Source: Streptomyces sp. TG1A-60 (lineage in GTDB: Bacteria; Actinomycetota; Actinomycetes; Streptomycetales; Streptomycetaceae). From it: a DNA stretch of 64,000 nucleotides. The stretch lies in the NCBI RefSeq assembly GCF_037201975.1, contig NZ_CP147520.1, forward strand, positions 2,542,001 through 2,606,000, written 5' to 3'. Below the pieces are notes generated by a model. The model had not been told where the DNA came from. It made no database searches and saw only the letters and a program-made list of their open reading frames with translations. This document shows positions 28,100 through 36,936 of this stretch, piece after piece. The position numbers were made by a program, and so were the translations under genes. Within the stretch, counting starts at the first letter, position 1; every line of letters starts with the position of its first letter.

Positions 28100-29125
28100 A
28101 TGGCGCGAGTAACACTCGAGAGCGTGGCGCGGCATGCCTCCGTGTCGATGCAGACGGTGTCCAACGTCATCAACGCGCCGCACCGGGTGCGGCCGGAGAC
28201 CCTGGCCCGCGTGCAGGCCGCCATCAAGGAGCTCAACTACCGTCCGAACCAGGCTTCCCGGACGCTGCGGACCCGGCGTTCCCATCTGATCGGCGCGCGT
28301 ATCGAGCCGCCGCGTGACGGAGTCAACGGCGCCGTCCTCGCCCACTTCCTGCAGTCGCTGACCGCCCGTACCCAGGAGGCCGGCTACCGGATCGTGGTGT
28401 TCACGGCCACCGACGACGACCACGAGTGCTCCCTGTACGAACAGCTCCTCGACGATCACGATCTCGACGCCTTCGTCCTGCACGCCACACACGCCGACGA
28501 CCGCCGGACGGAATGGCTCACCAAGCGCCGGGTACCGTTCGTGACCTTCGGCCGGCCCTGGGGAGCTGAACCCGAGGCCCCCGAGAGACATGGCTGGGTC
28601 GATGTCGACGGCGCGCAAGGGACCCTTGCCGCGACCCGGCACCTCATCGAGTCCGGCCACCAGCGGATCGCCTTCCTCGGCTGGCCGGAAGGTTTAGAGG
28701 TAGGCGACGACCGGCGCAGCGGCTGGTCCGCCCTGATGGCCGTGTCCGGGCTCGACACCCCGGACGGCTACGACATGGGCGTCCCCGACGGGCTCGATAC
28801 CGGCCGTAAGGCCGCCGCGGCGATGCTCGATCTGCCCACTCCGCCGACCGCGATCGTCTGCGCGAGCGACTCCCTGGCCCTCGGGGCCTGGACCGAGATC
28901 ACCACGCGTGGACTGCGCCCCGGCACCGATGTCGCAGTGGTCGGCTTCGACGACTCCCCGACCGCAGGGGTCGTCGGCCTGAGCAGCGTGGCGCAGCCGT
29001 ACGACGAGGCCGCCGCCGCCTGCCTGCGGATGCTCCAGGAACTGCTGGCGACTCCCAAGCCGCCGGCCGTCCCGCCCACCCCCGTCCTGCTGCCGCCCCA
29101 GCTCGTCGTCCGGGCGAGCGGCTGA
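28100..29125 (+). CDS. LacI-family transcriptional regulator of alpha-glucan uptake
   Basis: A 341-residue repressor. Residues 1-22 form the LacI helix-turn-helix (VTLESVARHASVSMQTVSNVIN), followed by the hinge helix (RPNQASRTLRTRRS) and a periplasmic-binding-protein-like effector domain ending in LVVRASG. It has GGAGGTGG upstream. Codon 199 (28694-28696) is TTA, the rare leucine codon that needs the bldA tRNA. The gene precedes the sugar transporter genes by 158 bases and probably controls both directions. The effector sugar is unknown. Confidence 0.93.
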   Translation: MARVTLESVARHASVSMQTVSNVINAPHRVRPETLARVQAAIKELNYRPNQASRTLRTRRSHLIGARIEPPRDGVNGAVLAHFLQSLTARTQEAGYRIVVFTATDDDHECSLYEQLLDDHDLDAFVLHATHADDRRTEWLTKRRVPFVTFGRPWGAEPEAPERHGWVDVDGAQGTLAATRHLIESGHQRIAFLGWPEGLEVGDDRRSGWSALMAVSGLDTPDGYDMGVPDGLDTGRKAAAAMLDLPTPPTAIVCASDSLALGAWTEITTRGLRPGTDVAVVGFDDSPTAGVVGLSSVAQPYDEAAAACLRMLQELLATPKPPAVPPTPVLLPPQLVVRASG

Positions 29126-29208
29126 GCCGTCCCACCACACCCGCACCCTTTTCACCCGCCGAGCGGCTCCTTGAGCCCGTCCGGCCGACATCTGCGATCC
29201 CGTTCACA

Positions 29209-29221
29209 GCTGCAGTGCAGC
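29209..29221. promoter_or_regulatory. Small palindrome upstream of the sugar-binding protein gene
   Basis: GCTGCAGTGCAGC is an inverted repeat with a single central base, 63 bases before the binding-protein start. It may be a regulator site, but it does not resemble the palindrome near lacI. Confidence 0.3.
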
Positions 29222-29283
29222 GGAAGGGATGCGGTCCCCTCTACCACCGGCTCATCAGGCCGGCCTGCGCAAGGAGATTTATC

Positions 29284-30531
29284 ATGAGAAATCCTCGTAC
29301 TCGTTGGGCTGTTGGCAGTATCGCGCTGCTGTCGCTCAGCCTGTCGGCCTGCGGTGGCAGCGGGTTCGACGACAGCGGCACGGACGGCCAGGAGTCGGCC
29401 GGTCCGGCCTCGATCAAGGTCCTCATCGCCTCCAGCGGCGACGCCGAGACGAAGGCCGTCACGGACGCGGCCAACGCATGGGGGGCGAAGTCCGGCAACA
29501 AGGCGACCGTCACCCAGGCACAGGACATCGGCCAGCAGCTCGGCCAGGGCTTCGCCTCGAACAATCCGCCGGACGTCTTCTACGTCGACGCCGGCCGCTT
29601 CGCGACGTACGCGAGCGCGGGCAGCCTCGAACCGTACGGCGACAGTCTCCCGGGGAAGGACGACTTCTACCCCGCGCTGCGCCAAGCCTTCACCTACGAC
29701 GGCAAGCTCTACTGCGCCCCCAAGGACTTCTCCACGCTCGGCCTGCAGATCAACACCACGGCCTGGTCGAAGGCCGGCCTGACCGACGCCGACATCCCCA
29801 CCACCTGGGAGGAACTGGCGTCCGTGGCGAAGAAGCTGACCACGGGCAAGCAGGTCGGCCTCGCCCTCGGTGACACACGTGACCGGATCGGTGCCTTCAT
29901 GGTCCAGGCCGGCGGCTGGGTGACGAACAAGGACGCCACCAAGGTCACCGCGGACTCGCCGGAGAACCTCAAGGCCCTGAAGTTCGTCCAGTCGCTGCTC
30001 GCCGACGGATCGGCCAAGTACCCCAAGCAGCTCGACTCCGGCTGGTCGGGCGAAGCGTTCGGCAAGCAGAAGGCCGCCATGACGATCGAGGGCAACTGGA
30101 TCGCCGGCGCCATGAAGAACGACTACCCGGACGTCAAGTACAAGACGGTCCCGCTGCCGGCCGGCCCTACGGGCAAAAAGGGCACGCTCGCCTTCACCCA
30201 GTGCTGGGGCATCGCTGCGAAGAGCAAGCACAAGGCCGCGGCCCTCGACTTCGTCAAGGCGATGACCGCGAAGGACAACCAGCTGACCTTCGCCCAGGCG
30301 ATCGGCGTGATGCCGTCCCTGCAGTCCGCTGAGGCCGACTACATCGCCAAGTCCCCGCAGGACAAGGCGTTCATCGACGGCGCCGCGTACGCCCAGGCCC
30401 CGGTGAACGTCCCGAAGATCGACCAGGTACTCGCCGACTTCGACACCGGCCTCCAGGGGCTGCCCAAGGCCGACCCGAAGGACATCCTCGCGCGGCTCCA
30501 GAAGAACGCGCAGGCGGTCGTAGGCCAGTGA
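29284..30531 (+). CDS. Sugar ABC transporter substrate-binding lipoprotein
   Basis: A 415-residue CUT1-type binding protein from ATG 29284 (AAGGAG upstream). A lipoprotein signal ends in LSLSAC with the lipid-bearing cysteine C23. The mature part has the MalE-like fold pattern (NNPPDVFYVDAGRF, TWEELASVAKKLT, MTIEGNWIAGAM). It would capture maltooligosaccharides or other alpha-glucosides outside the membrane for the two permeases that follow. No ATPase gene is present; such systems in Streptomyces commonly use a shared MsiK-type ATPase encoded elsewhere. Confidence 0.92.
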   Translation: MRNPRTRWAVGSIALLSLSLSACGGSGFDDSGTDGQESAGPASIKVLIASSGDAETKAVTDAANAWGAKSGNKATVTQAQDIGQQLGQGFASNNPPDVFYVDAGRFATYASAGSLEPYGDSLPGKDDFYPALRQAFTYDGKLYCAPKDFSTLGLQINTTAWSKAGLTDADIPTTWEELASVAKKLTTGKQVGLALGDTRDRIGAFMVQAGGWVTNKDATKVTADSPENLKALKFVQSLLADGSAKYPKQLDSGWSGEAFGKQKAAMTIEGNWIAGAMKNDYPDVKYKTVPLPAGPTGKKGTLAFTQCWGIAAKSKHKAAALDFVKAMTAKDNQLTFAQAIGVMPSLQSAEADYIAKSPQDKAFIDGAAYAQAPVNVPKIDQVLADFDTGLQGLPKADPKDILARLQKNAQAVVGQ

Positions 30532-30590
30532 CCCGGACAACCCGGGCGGCTCAGTAATCCGGACAGGAACGGAACGAGAGTGAACCTACG

Positions 30591-31799
30591 ATGAGTGAAC
30601 CGAATCCCGGGCCCGCACAGGGCCCGGGCAGCGGCCCGGCACCGGCCCGGACGACAGCCGCTGCCAAGGCCAGTGGAGGCCGAGGCCGCCGTGAGCGATC
30701 CCCCCGCGGCGGTATCCGGGGCCGGGAGAGCCTCGCCGGCTGGCTGTTCGTCTCACCGGTGATCGTCGTGCTCGGGCTCTTCCTGGTCGTACCCATTCTC
30801 ATGGCGCTCTGGGTGAGCCTGTCCGACTGGAACGGCCAGGGCAGCCCCTTCTCGTCAGGCGTGCACTTCGCCGGTGCGGACAACTACGAGCAGATCGTCA
30901 CCAAACCCGGCCTGGCGCAGAGCGACTTCATGACGAGTCTGCGCAACAACGCCTACTACGTGCTCTTCGTCGTCCCGCTGCAGACCGCGCTCGCGCTGGG
31001 CCTGGCGCTCCTGGTCAACGGGCGACGGCTGAAAGGCAAGGGATTCTTCCGCACCGCGTACTACTTCCCGGCGGTGACGAGCTCGGTCGCGATCTCGGTC
31101 GTCTTCCTGTTCATCTTCTCCTCCAGCGGCGTCGTCAACTCCCTGCTGGCGAAGATCGGAGTCGACGGACCGGCCTGGTTCGCCGATCCCCGCGGCATCA
31201 TCCACCTCGCCCTCGGCGCCCTCGGCATGAACACCGACGCGCCACCGGCCGCACTCGCCGACACCACCGTCGGCGGCCTGTCCCTGTGGGACTGGATATC
31301 CGGCCCCAGCGTCGCTATGACCGCGATCATCGCCCTGGTCGTGTGGACGACGGCGGGCACGTTCATGCTCATGTTCCTCGCCGCGCTGCAGGACATCCCC
31401 CTCGAAGTCGAGGAAGCGGCCGAGATCGACGGCACCGGACGCTGGCAGCGGTTCCGCCACGTCACGCTGCCCATGCTCAAACCGACCCTCTTCCTCGTCC
31501 TGACCCTCGGACTCATCGGCACCTGGCAGGTCTTCGACCAGATCTACGTCATGTCCAAGGGCGCACCGGCAAAGACGACACTGACCCCTGCGTTCCTCTC
31601 GTACCAGTCCTCGTTCACCGACAACGAGTGGGGACAGGGCAGCGCCATCGCCTTCATCCTCTTCGCGATCATCGTCGCGATGACGCTGCTGCAGCGGTTC
31701 ATCCTGCGAGACAAGGACGAGGCCCGCGCCAAGGCCGCCACCCGGCGCGCGGCGAAAGCAGCACGCTCCGGATCCGGCCCGACCACGGGGGCGGCCTGA
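30591..31799 (+). CDS. Sugar ABC transporter permease (MalF type)
   Basis: A 402-residue inner-membrane protein with a polar, arginine-rich 45-residue N-terminus and about six to seven helices. The EAA loop that docks the ATPase is EEAAEIDGTGRWQRFRHVTLP (residues ~274-294). The C-terminal tail is alanine- and arginine-rich. It lies 59 bases after the binding-protein gene and pairs with the second permease downstream. Confidence 0.92.
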   Translation: MSEPNPGPAQGPGSGPAPARTTAAAKASGGRGRRERSPRGGIRGRESLAGWLFVSPVIVVLGLFLVVPILMALWVSLSDWNGQGSPFSSGVHFAGADNYEQIVTKPGLAQSDFMTSLRNNAYYVLFVVPLQTALALGLALLVNGRRLKGKGFFRTAYYFPAVTSSVAISVVFLFIFSSSGVVNSLLAKIGVDGPAWFADPRGIIHLALGALGMNTDAPPAALADTTVGGLSLWDWISGPSVAMTAIIALVVWTTAGTFMLMFLAALQDIPLEVEEAAEIDGTGRWQRFRHVTLPMLKPTLFLVLTLGLIGTWQVFDQIYVMSKGAPAKTTLTPAFLSYQSSFTDNEWGQGSAIAFILFAIIVAMTLLQRFILRDKDEARAKAATRRAAKAARSGSGPTTGAA

Positions 31800-31915
31800 T
31801 GACCCTGACCCGCATCGCCGCAACGGCCCACTTCACGCACCCCGGAACCACCGCGCCCACCACCGCAACCGTCCCGGCGGCCACAGCCGACGTCCACAAC
31901 AGAGGCACGCGATGA
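31799..31915 (+). CDS. Possible 38-residue peptide coupling the two permease genes
   Basis: An ATG overlaps the first permease stop (TGATG), and the frame ends in TGA overlapping the ATG of the second permease (ATGA). The peptide, MTLTRIAATAHFTHPGTTAP and onward, is Thr/Ala-rich with no known motif. Its value may be to carry ribosomes between the permease genes. No homologue is known to me; it could be chance. Confidence 0.3.
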   Translation: MTLTRIAATAHFTHPGTTAPTTATVPAATADVHNRGTR

Positions 31916-32829
31916 GCCCACAGCACAAGCTCGCCGACGCGGACACCGCGGCGCACACAGTCGAACAGCACCCAACCCGCCGCTCAGGCAACCGCACGCG
32001 CCGTGGCGGTGCCCTCTCCCGAGCGCTCGGCTACACGGCCCTCGTCGTCGTCGCACTGCTCTACATCTATCCCTTCCTCATCCAGCTCGCGACGAGCTTC
32101 AAGACCGACGCGGACGCCACCAGCAACCCGCTCTCGCTGTGGCCCCAGCACTTCACGACAGCCGCCTTCAGCCGGCTCGCCGAAGCGGACTACCCGCGCT
32201 GGTTCGCCAACTCCGTCGTCGTCGCACTCCTCGTCACCGCCGGCCGCGTCTTCTTCGACTCCCTCGCCGGATACGCACTGGCCCGCCTGCGCTTCCGCGG
32301 CCGGAGCGCACTGTTCGCCGCCATCATCGCGGTCATGGCCGTACCCGGCGTCGTCCTGCTCATCCCGAAATTCCTCGTCCTCAACCAGATCGGGATGTAC
32401 GACTCCTACTCGGGCATGATCGTCCCGCTCCTCGCCGACGCCGCGGGGGTGTTCATCATGAAGCAGTTCTTCGAATCGATCCCCGTCAGCGTCGAGGAAG
32501 CAGCCCGCATCGACGGCGCGAGCACCTTCCGAACCTTCTGGTCCATCGTGCTGCCGATGGCCAAGCCGGCCCTCATCACCCTGACCATCCTGTCGTTCCA
32601 GGGATCATGGAACGAACTGGGCCACTTCATCGTGTCCCGGCAGAGCCCGGAACTGAACACCCTCACCACCGGGGTCGCCTCACTCGTCTCCGGCCAGCTC
32701 GGCTCGGGCAACCAGTTCCCGCTCAAACTCGCGGCGACCCTGCTCATGACCATCCCCGTGGCCCTGGTGTTCTTCGCCTTCCAGCGGCACTTCGTACGCG
32801 GCGGCACGGCAGGCGCAACCAAGGGATAG
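31912..32829 (+). CDS. Sugar ABC transporter permease (MalG type)
   Basis: A 305-residue membrane protein with six hydrophobic segments and the EAA loop VEEAARIDGASTFRTFWSI (~196-214). AGAGG precedes its ATG. It is the partner of the upstream permease in a CUT1 importer and is followed 81 bases later by the alpha-glucosidase gene, which would cleave the imported sugar. Confidence 0.92.
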   Translation: MSPQHKLADADTAAHTVEQHPTRRSGNRTRRGGALSRALGYTALVVVALLYIYPFLIQLATSFKTDADATSNPLSLWPQHFTTAAFSRLAEADYPRWFANSVVVALLVTAGRVFFDSLAGYALARLRFRGRSALFAAIIAVMAVPGVVLLIPKFLVLNQIGMYDSYSGMIVPLLADAAGVFIMKQFFESIPVSVEEAARIDGASTFRTFWSIVLPMAKPALITLTILSFQGSWNELGHFIVSRQSPELNTLTTGVASLVSGQLGSGNQFPLKLAATLLMTIPVALVFFAFQRHFVRGGTAGATKG

Positions 32830-32910
32830 CCGGACCAGCACCCGAACCCCCGGCGTGATCAATGCGCGGGCGGCGTGGACCACGCACCCCCTCCGACAGG
32901 ACCCAGCCAC

Positions 32911-34566
32911 ATGACCAACCCGACCCCCACGCACGACGCCGCGGCTGACTCCTGGTGGCGCTCCGCGGCCATCTACCAGGTCTACATACGCAGCTTCGCC
33001 GACGGCGACGGCGACGGAACCGGCGACATCGCCGGCCTCCGCTCCCGCCTTCAGTACCTGGCCTACCTCGGTGTCGACGCGATCTGGATCAACCCCTGGT
33101 ACCCGTCCCCGCTGGCCGACGGCGGCTACGACGTCTCCGACTACCGGGACATCCACCCCACCTACGGCACCCTCGACGAGGCCCGGAAGCTGATCGCCGA
33201 GGCACACGAACTGGGCCTGCGGGTGATCCTGGACATCGTCCCCAACCACACCTCCGACCAACACACCTGGTTCCAGAAGGCGTTGGCGGCAGCGCCCGGC
33301 TCCCCGGAACGAGACCGGTTCGTCTTCCGTGACGGGCGAGGGGGAGACGGCAGCGAGCCCCCGAACGACTGGCACGCGGCCTTCGGCGGCCCCACCTGGA
33401 CCCGCACCCCCGACGGCCAGTGGTACCTCCACCTCTTCGCCCCCGAACAGCCCGACCTCAACTGGGACAACGGCGAGGTCCGAGCCGAGTTCGAGTCGAT
33501 CCTGCGCTTCTGGTTCGACCTGGGCGTCGACGGCTTCCGCATCGACGTCGCCCACGGCATGGTCAAGGACCCGGACCTCCCGGACCTGGGCCTGACGGAG
33601 TTCTCCGTCATCGCCGGCGAGGGCCAGGAGAACCATCCGCACTGGGACCGCGACGGCGTCCACGACATCTTCCGCAGCTGGCGCGCCATCGCCGACAGCT
33701 ACCCCGAACCCCGCGTCTTCGTCGCCGAGGCCCACGTCCGCCCCGGCCGCCTGCCCGACTACCTCCGCCCCGACGAACTCCACACCGCCTTCAACTTCGA
33801 CTTCCTCAAGTGCGCCTGGGAAGCAGACAAGCTGCGTGACGTGATCGACCGCACGATCACCGACCTGGCGAGCGTCGGCGCCCCCGCCACCTGGGTCCTC
33901 TCCAACCACGACGAGACCCGCAACGTCACCCGCTACGGCCGCGCCCACACCGGCGTCACGACCCCGATGCGCGACCAGGGCCACCCCACCGACCTCGCCC
34001 TCGGCACCCGCCGAGCCCGAGCGGCGGCCCTGCTGATGCTGGCCCTGCCCGGAGGCGCTTACATCTACCAGGGCGAGGAACTCGGCCTGTACGAGGTCGA
34101 AAACCTCCCCGAGTCGGCACTTCAGGACCCCACCTGGGAACGCTCCGGCCACACGATCCGAGGCCGCGACGGCTGCCGCGTCCCCCTCCCCTGGACCGGC
34201 GACACCCCGCCCTTCGGCTTCAGCACGTTCGTGTCCGCCGCCCCCTGGCTCCCCCAGCCCGACGACTGGAAGTCCTACACCGCCGAAGCCAACCAGGCCG
34301 ACCGCACCTCCATGCTCCAGCTCTACCGCTCCGCCCTGCGCCTGCGCCGCACCAACCCGGGCCTGCGCACTGAGGAGTTCCGCTGGCTGGACAGCCCGCC
34401 AGGCACGCTCCTCTTCGAACGCGGCAACGGCCTGCTGTGCGCGGTCAACCTCACCGACCAGCCGATCCCGCTCCCCGACGCCACGAGCCCTCTCCTCGCC
34501 TCAGGACCGCTGGACAAGGACGGGCTGCTGCCCCCCGACACCACGGTCCTGCTGCACCGGGACTGA
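32911..34566 (+). CDS. GH13 alpha-glucosidase
   Basis: A 551-residue cytoplasmic enzyme of the oligo-1,6-glucosidase/alpha-glucosidase branch of GH13. It starts with SWWRSAAIYQVYIRSFADGDGDG. The conserved regions are DIVPNHTS, DGFRIDVAHG with nucleophile D212, FVAEAHV with acid E273, and LSNHDETR with D334. I chose ATG 32911 (AGGA upstream) over a GTG 12 codons earlier. It ends the transporter operon and would release glucose from imported maltodextrins, together with the divergent debranching enzyme. Confidence 0.93.
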   Translation: MTNPTPTHDAAADSWWRSAAIYQVYIRSFADGDGDGTGDIAGLRSRLQYLAYLGVDAIWINPWYPSPLADGGYDVSDYRDIHPTYGTLDEARKLIAEAHELGLRVILDIVPNHTSDQHTWFQKALAAAPGSPERDRFVFRDGRGGDGSEPPNDWHAAFGGPTWTRTPDGQWYLHLFAPEQPDLNWDNGEVRAEFESILRFWFDLGVDGFRIDVAHGMVKDPDLPDLGLTEFSVIAGEGQENHPHWDRDGVHDIFRSWRAIADSYPEPRVFVAEAHVRPGRLPDYLRPDELHTAFNFDFLKCAWEADKLRDVIDRTITDLASVGAPATWVLSNHDETRNVTRYGRAHTGVTTPMRDQGHPTDLALGTRRARAAALLMLALPGGAYIYQGEELGLYEVENLPESALQDPTWERSGHTIRGRDGCRVPLPWTGDTPPFGFSTFVSAAPWLPQPDDWKSYTAEANQADRTSMLQLYRSALRLRRTNPGLRTEEFRWLDSPPGTLLFERGNGLLCAVNLTDQPIPLPDATSPLLASGPLDKDGLLPPDTTVLLHRD

Positions 34567-34625
34567 CGAACGGCGACGGAATCACCCCGTCCGACCTCCC
34601 CCGCGCCCAGTCTCGCCCCCATACG

Positions 34626-34672
34626 CCAGGGCCTGTCCGGTGTTCACTCCCCGCCGACCGGACAGGCCCTGG
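34626..34672. terminator. Bidirectional terminator
   Basis: A perfect 16-bp stem (34626-34641 with 34657-34672) with a 15-base loop lies between the converging alpha-glucosidase and questin-oxidase-like genes, 60 and 38 bases from their stops. Confidence 0.85.
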
Positions 34673-34709
34673 TCCATCTCCAGGAGCACGATGGAGTTGC
34701 CGGCTTCCG

Positions 34710-35798
34710 CTACGGAATCGGGCCAATCAGTTCGCAGGCCCGTGCTGCGGCCACCAGCGCGCCGGTGCTACCAGTGGTGGCCGCTACGTCCAGCGCGGTG
34801 TCGGCGAACTTCACCACATGCTCGTCGCCGTGCTCAGCCGCGCGTGCGAAGACTTCCTGTGCGGCGTCCGCCACCGATCCGGTAGGGACCTTCGTTAGTT
34901 CGGACGCCGGCACCGGGGTCGCTGCTGAGTACAGCGCGGTCACCGCGGCGCTCGCCGTCCAGGCGGCGTTCAGACTCGGTGCCCACAGGACGGGCGGCAG
35001 CGCGGGCAGGGTGCGCAGCACGGCGTTGGGCGCGGTGGCGGCGTGCACCAGCATGATGGGACTGAGGTGGCCGTGCGTGGCGTAGCGGTACGCGGCTGCC
35101 CGGACGAGCTCGGCCAGCACGTCGCGGGACTCCTCTGGCGTCACTGCCGGGCGGAGCGCGGCGGTCGCCGCCGTCCAGCCGGGCGTTCCGGCCAGCTGCG
35201 CGAGGCCGTCACGGAAGCCCCCGTCCTGGTCCGCGATCAACGGGATGCCGTCCAGCGCCTTACCCGGGCCGACGGTGCCGCCCGGCGCAGCGCCGCCGGG
35301 CGTCGACAGGCTGCGGGCCGCCCAGTAGGCGAGACCATGGGCCAGTTCTGCGGTACGCGGGTCGGCGCTCGACCCGGCACCCGCGTCGTTGCCGTGGTCG
35401 TCGTCCAGGAGGGTGCGGACGGCATGGCCGACACGGATCACCGGGTGGGTGGCACCGGCGGCGATGCCCGGCAGCAGGCGTGGCCACCACTCCACCAGCA
35501 CCTCGCGCCACGGCCGGTCGGCGGTCTGGCGAACGAAGTGCGCCGTCCAGTCGCCGATCCGGCGGGGATCGCCCAACGCGTCCTGCCATCCCTTCTCGGT
35601 GATCGGATCGGTGGCACGGGGCAGGTCCTCCAGCTTGTCGCGGTAGTAGTCCAGCCAGCGGTGCACGGTGGTCGCGTGACCGTTGCGGACCAACGCCTCC
35701 ACCGCCATCGGACCGTGGTTGGACAACCAGCCGTCGCGTTCAGGGCCGTAGTCGTGCAGTCGCTGGAGAGCTTCGTCGAGGGTCCCGGTGGTGTCCAT
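34710..35798 (-). CDS. Questin-oxidase-like protein
   Basis: A 362-residue protein matching the questin oxidase-like family (formerly DUF4243) by its opening DEALQRLHDYGPERDGWLSNHGPMAVEAL, by GDWTAHFVRQ and ATHPVIRVGHAVRTLL, and by scattered conserved histidines. Fungal questin oxidase performs a Baeyer-Villiger-type ring opening of an anthraquinone; bacterial members are largely uncharacterised. There is no signal peptide. It is transcribed alone and ends at a shared terminator. Function here is inferred from family resemblance only. Confidence 0.7.
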   Translation of the reverse strand: MDTTGTLDEALQRLHDYGPERDGWLSNHGPMAVEALVRNGHATTVHRWLDYYRDKLEDLPRATDPITEKGWQDALGDPRRIGDWTAHFVRQTADRPWREVLVEWWPRLLPGIAAGATHPVIRVGHAVRTLLDDDHGNDAGAGSSADPRTAELAHGLAYWAARSLSTPGGAAPGGTVGPGKALDGIPLIADQDGGFRDGLAQLAGTPGWTAATAALRPAVTPEESRDVLAELVRAAAYRYATHGHLSPIMLVHAATAPNAVLRTLPALPPVLWAPSLNAAWTASAAVTALYSAATPVPASELTKVPTGSVADAAQEVFARAAEHGDEHVVKFADTALDVAATTGSTGALVAAARACELIGPIP

Positions 35799-36310
35799 GA
35801 TCCCGACGCTAGCGACCGCGACGACCGGACGTAACGGGCTTGAGACGTACGCCTGCAGACCTAAGTTCGGTCTTCAGCCTGTGCAACGGGAGCATGCGGC
35901 TCGTACAAGGAAGCCGAGCGGTGTGAGCGCGAACGCCAGATCACCGTGGCGGCGAACGTCTGGTCCGGCAGCTGTCGAGGAAGGGCCACGAGCGTCACAC
36001 GCCACCCAGCGCGGGTGACTCCCGAAGTCGCGCATCTTGGGCCTGGACCCCTGCCCCTTCGACTCCAAGGCCGGCGTCCCGCCGTGCTCGCTGACTGACC
36101 GCCGCATCGGCCCATAAGGAGTGGACACGTACTCGCCCGGCTTCATAGCCTCCCCACATGACCATGAACTCTGCGCTGTGCTGCTTCCCGGCCGGCCGTA
36201 CCCGCCACGTCTAGCGCAGCGGGCACCTCGTCCGCCGCGTCACCGTGCCAGTCCACCACCCGCCGCTTCGCGCCCGGTGGTGTCCGCCGTGATCGGTATG
36301 GAGAGAAGAC
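35799..36310. other. 512-base gap with no assignable gene
   Basis: Several short open frames exist on the minus strand (35861-36146), but they overlap in different frames, lack ribosome sites and match nothing I recognise. Codon bias is less regular than in neighbouring genes. It may be decayed coding DNA. The promoters of the questin-oxidase-like gene and the GNAT gene must lie at its two ends. Confidence 0.4.
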
Positions 36311-36856
36311 ATGGTCAACCAGCAGTCATCCCGCCCCGGCATTGAGGCATCCCTCGCACCGTTCGTCATCCGCCCGCAGCAGGCTGACGACATCGACGCT
36401 GTCGTGGCCCTCTCGCTCAGGGCCTGGCAGCCGGTTTTCGAGTCGATGGGCCGCGTGCTCGGCCCCCGTCTCAACCGGATCGTCTATCCGGACTGGGCCG
36501 CAGGCCAGGCCCGTGCGGTCGAGGAGGTGTGCCGGGACGAGGGCATCAAGGTCTGGGTTGCCGAGATCGACACCCAGCCCGTCGGATTCGTCGCCGTGGC
36601 CTTCCACGACGATCCGCGCAGCGCCGAGATCGACATGATCGCCGTCGATCCGGGCCAGCAGTGCCGGGGTATCGGCAGCGCACTGCTTGCCTCTGCGCTG
36701 GACCGCATCAGCGCCGCCGGCATCCACCTCGCCCACCTCGGTACGGGAGGCGATCCCGGCCACGCCGCAGCCCGGCACACCTACGAGAAGGCCGGATTCA
36801 CGGCGCTGCCGCTCGTTCACTACTACAAGGAACTGCCTGCGGTCCGCGCCGACTGA
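36311..36856 (+). CDS. GNAT-family N-acetyltransferase
   Basis: The 181-residue protein has the GNAT fold. An N-terminal FVIRPQQADDIDAVVALSLRAW leads to beta-4 with AEIDMIAVDP, and the acetyl-CoA loop Q/R-x-x-G-x-G/A reads QCRGIGSALL. A C-terminal ARHTYEKAGF follows. GGAGAG lies five bases before the ATG. It converges on the Tet(M)/OtrA-like gene. A role in drug or toxin acetylation is possible, but the substrate cannot be read from sequence. Confidence 0.9.
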   Translation: MVNQQSSRPGIEASLAPFVIRPQQADDIDAVVALSLRAWQPVFESMGRVLGPRLNRIVYPDWAAGQARAVEEVCRDEGIKVWVAEIDTQPVGFVAVAFHDDPRSAEIDMIAVDPGQQCRGIGSALLASALDRISAAGIHLAHLGTGGDPGHAAARHTYEKAGFTALPLVHYYKELPAVRAD

Positions 36857-36866
36857 CCGACGCTGA

Positions 36867-36904
36867 TCGGCGAGGGCGCCGCACCGCGGCAGCGTCCTCG
36901 CCGA
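36867..36904. terminator. Bidirectional stem-loop between GNAT and OtrA-like genes
   Basis: A 9-bp stem TCGGCGAGG/CCTCGCCGA (36867-36875 with 36896-36904) encloses a smaller GCCGC/GCGGC hairpin. It lies between the two converging genes. Confidence 0.6.
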
Positions 36905-36936
36905 ACGCGACGATGCCTCACCCTGACGAGCCGAGG

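Noticed and set aside
35861..36146. Small minus-strand genes between the questin-oxidase-like and GNAT genes
   Set aside because: Two overlapping frames, no ribosome sites, no recognisable family; left as an unexplained gap.
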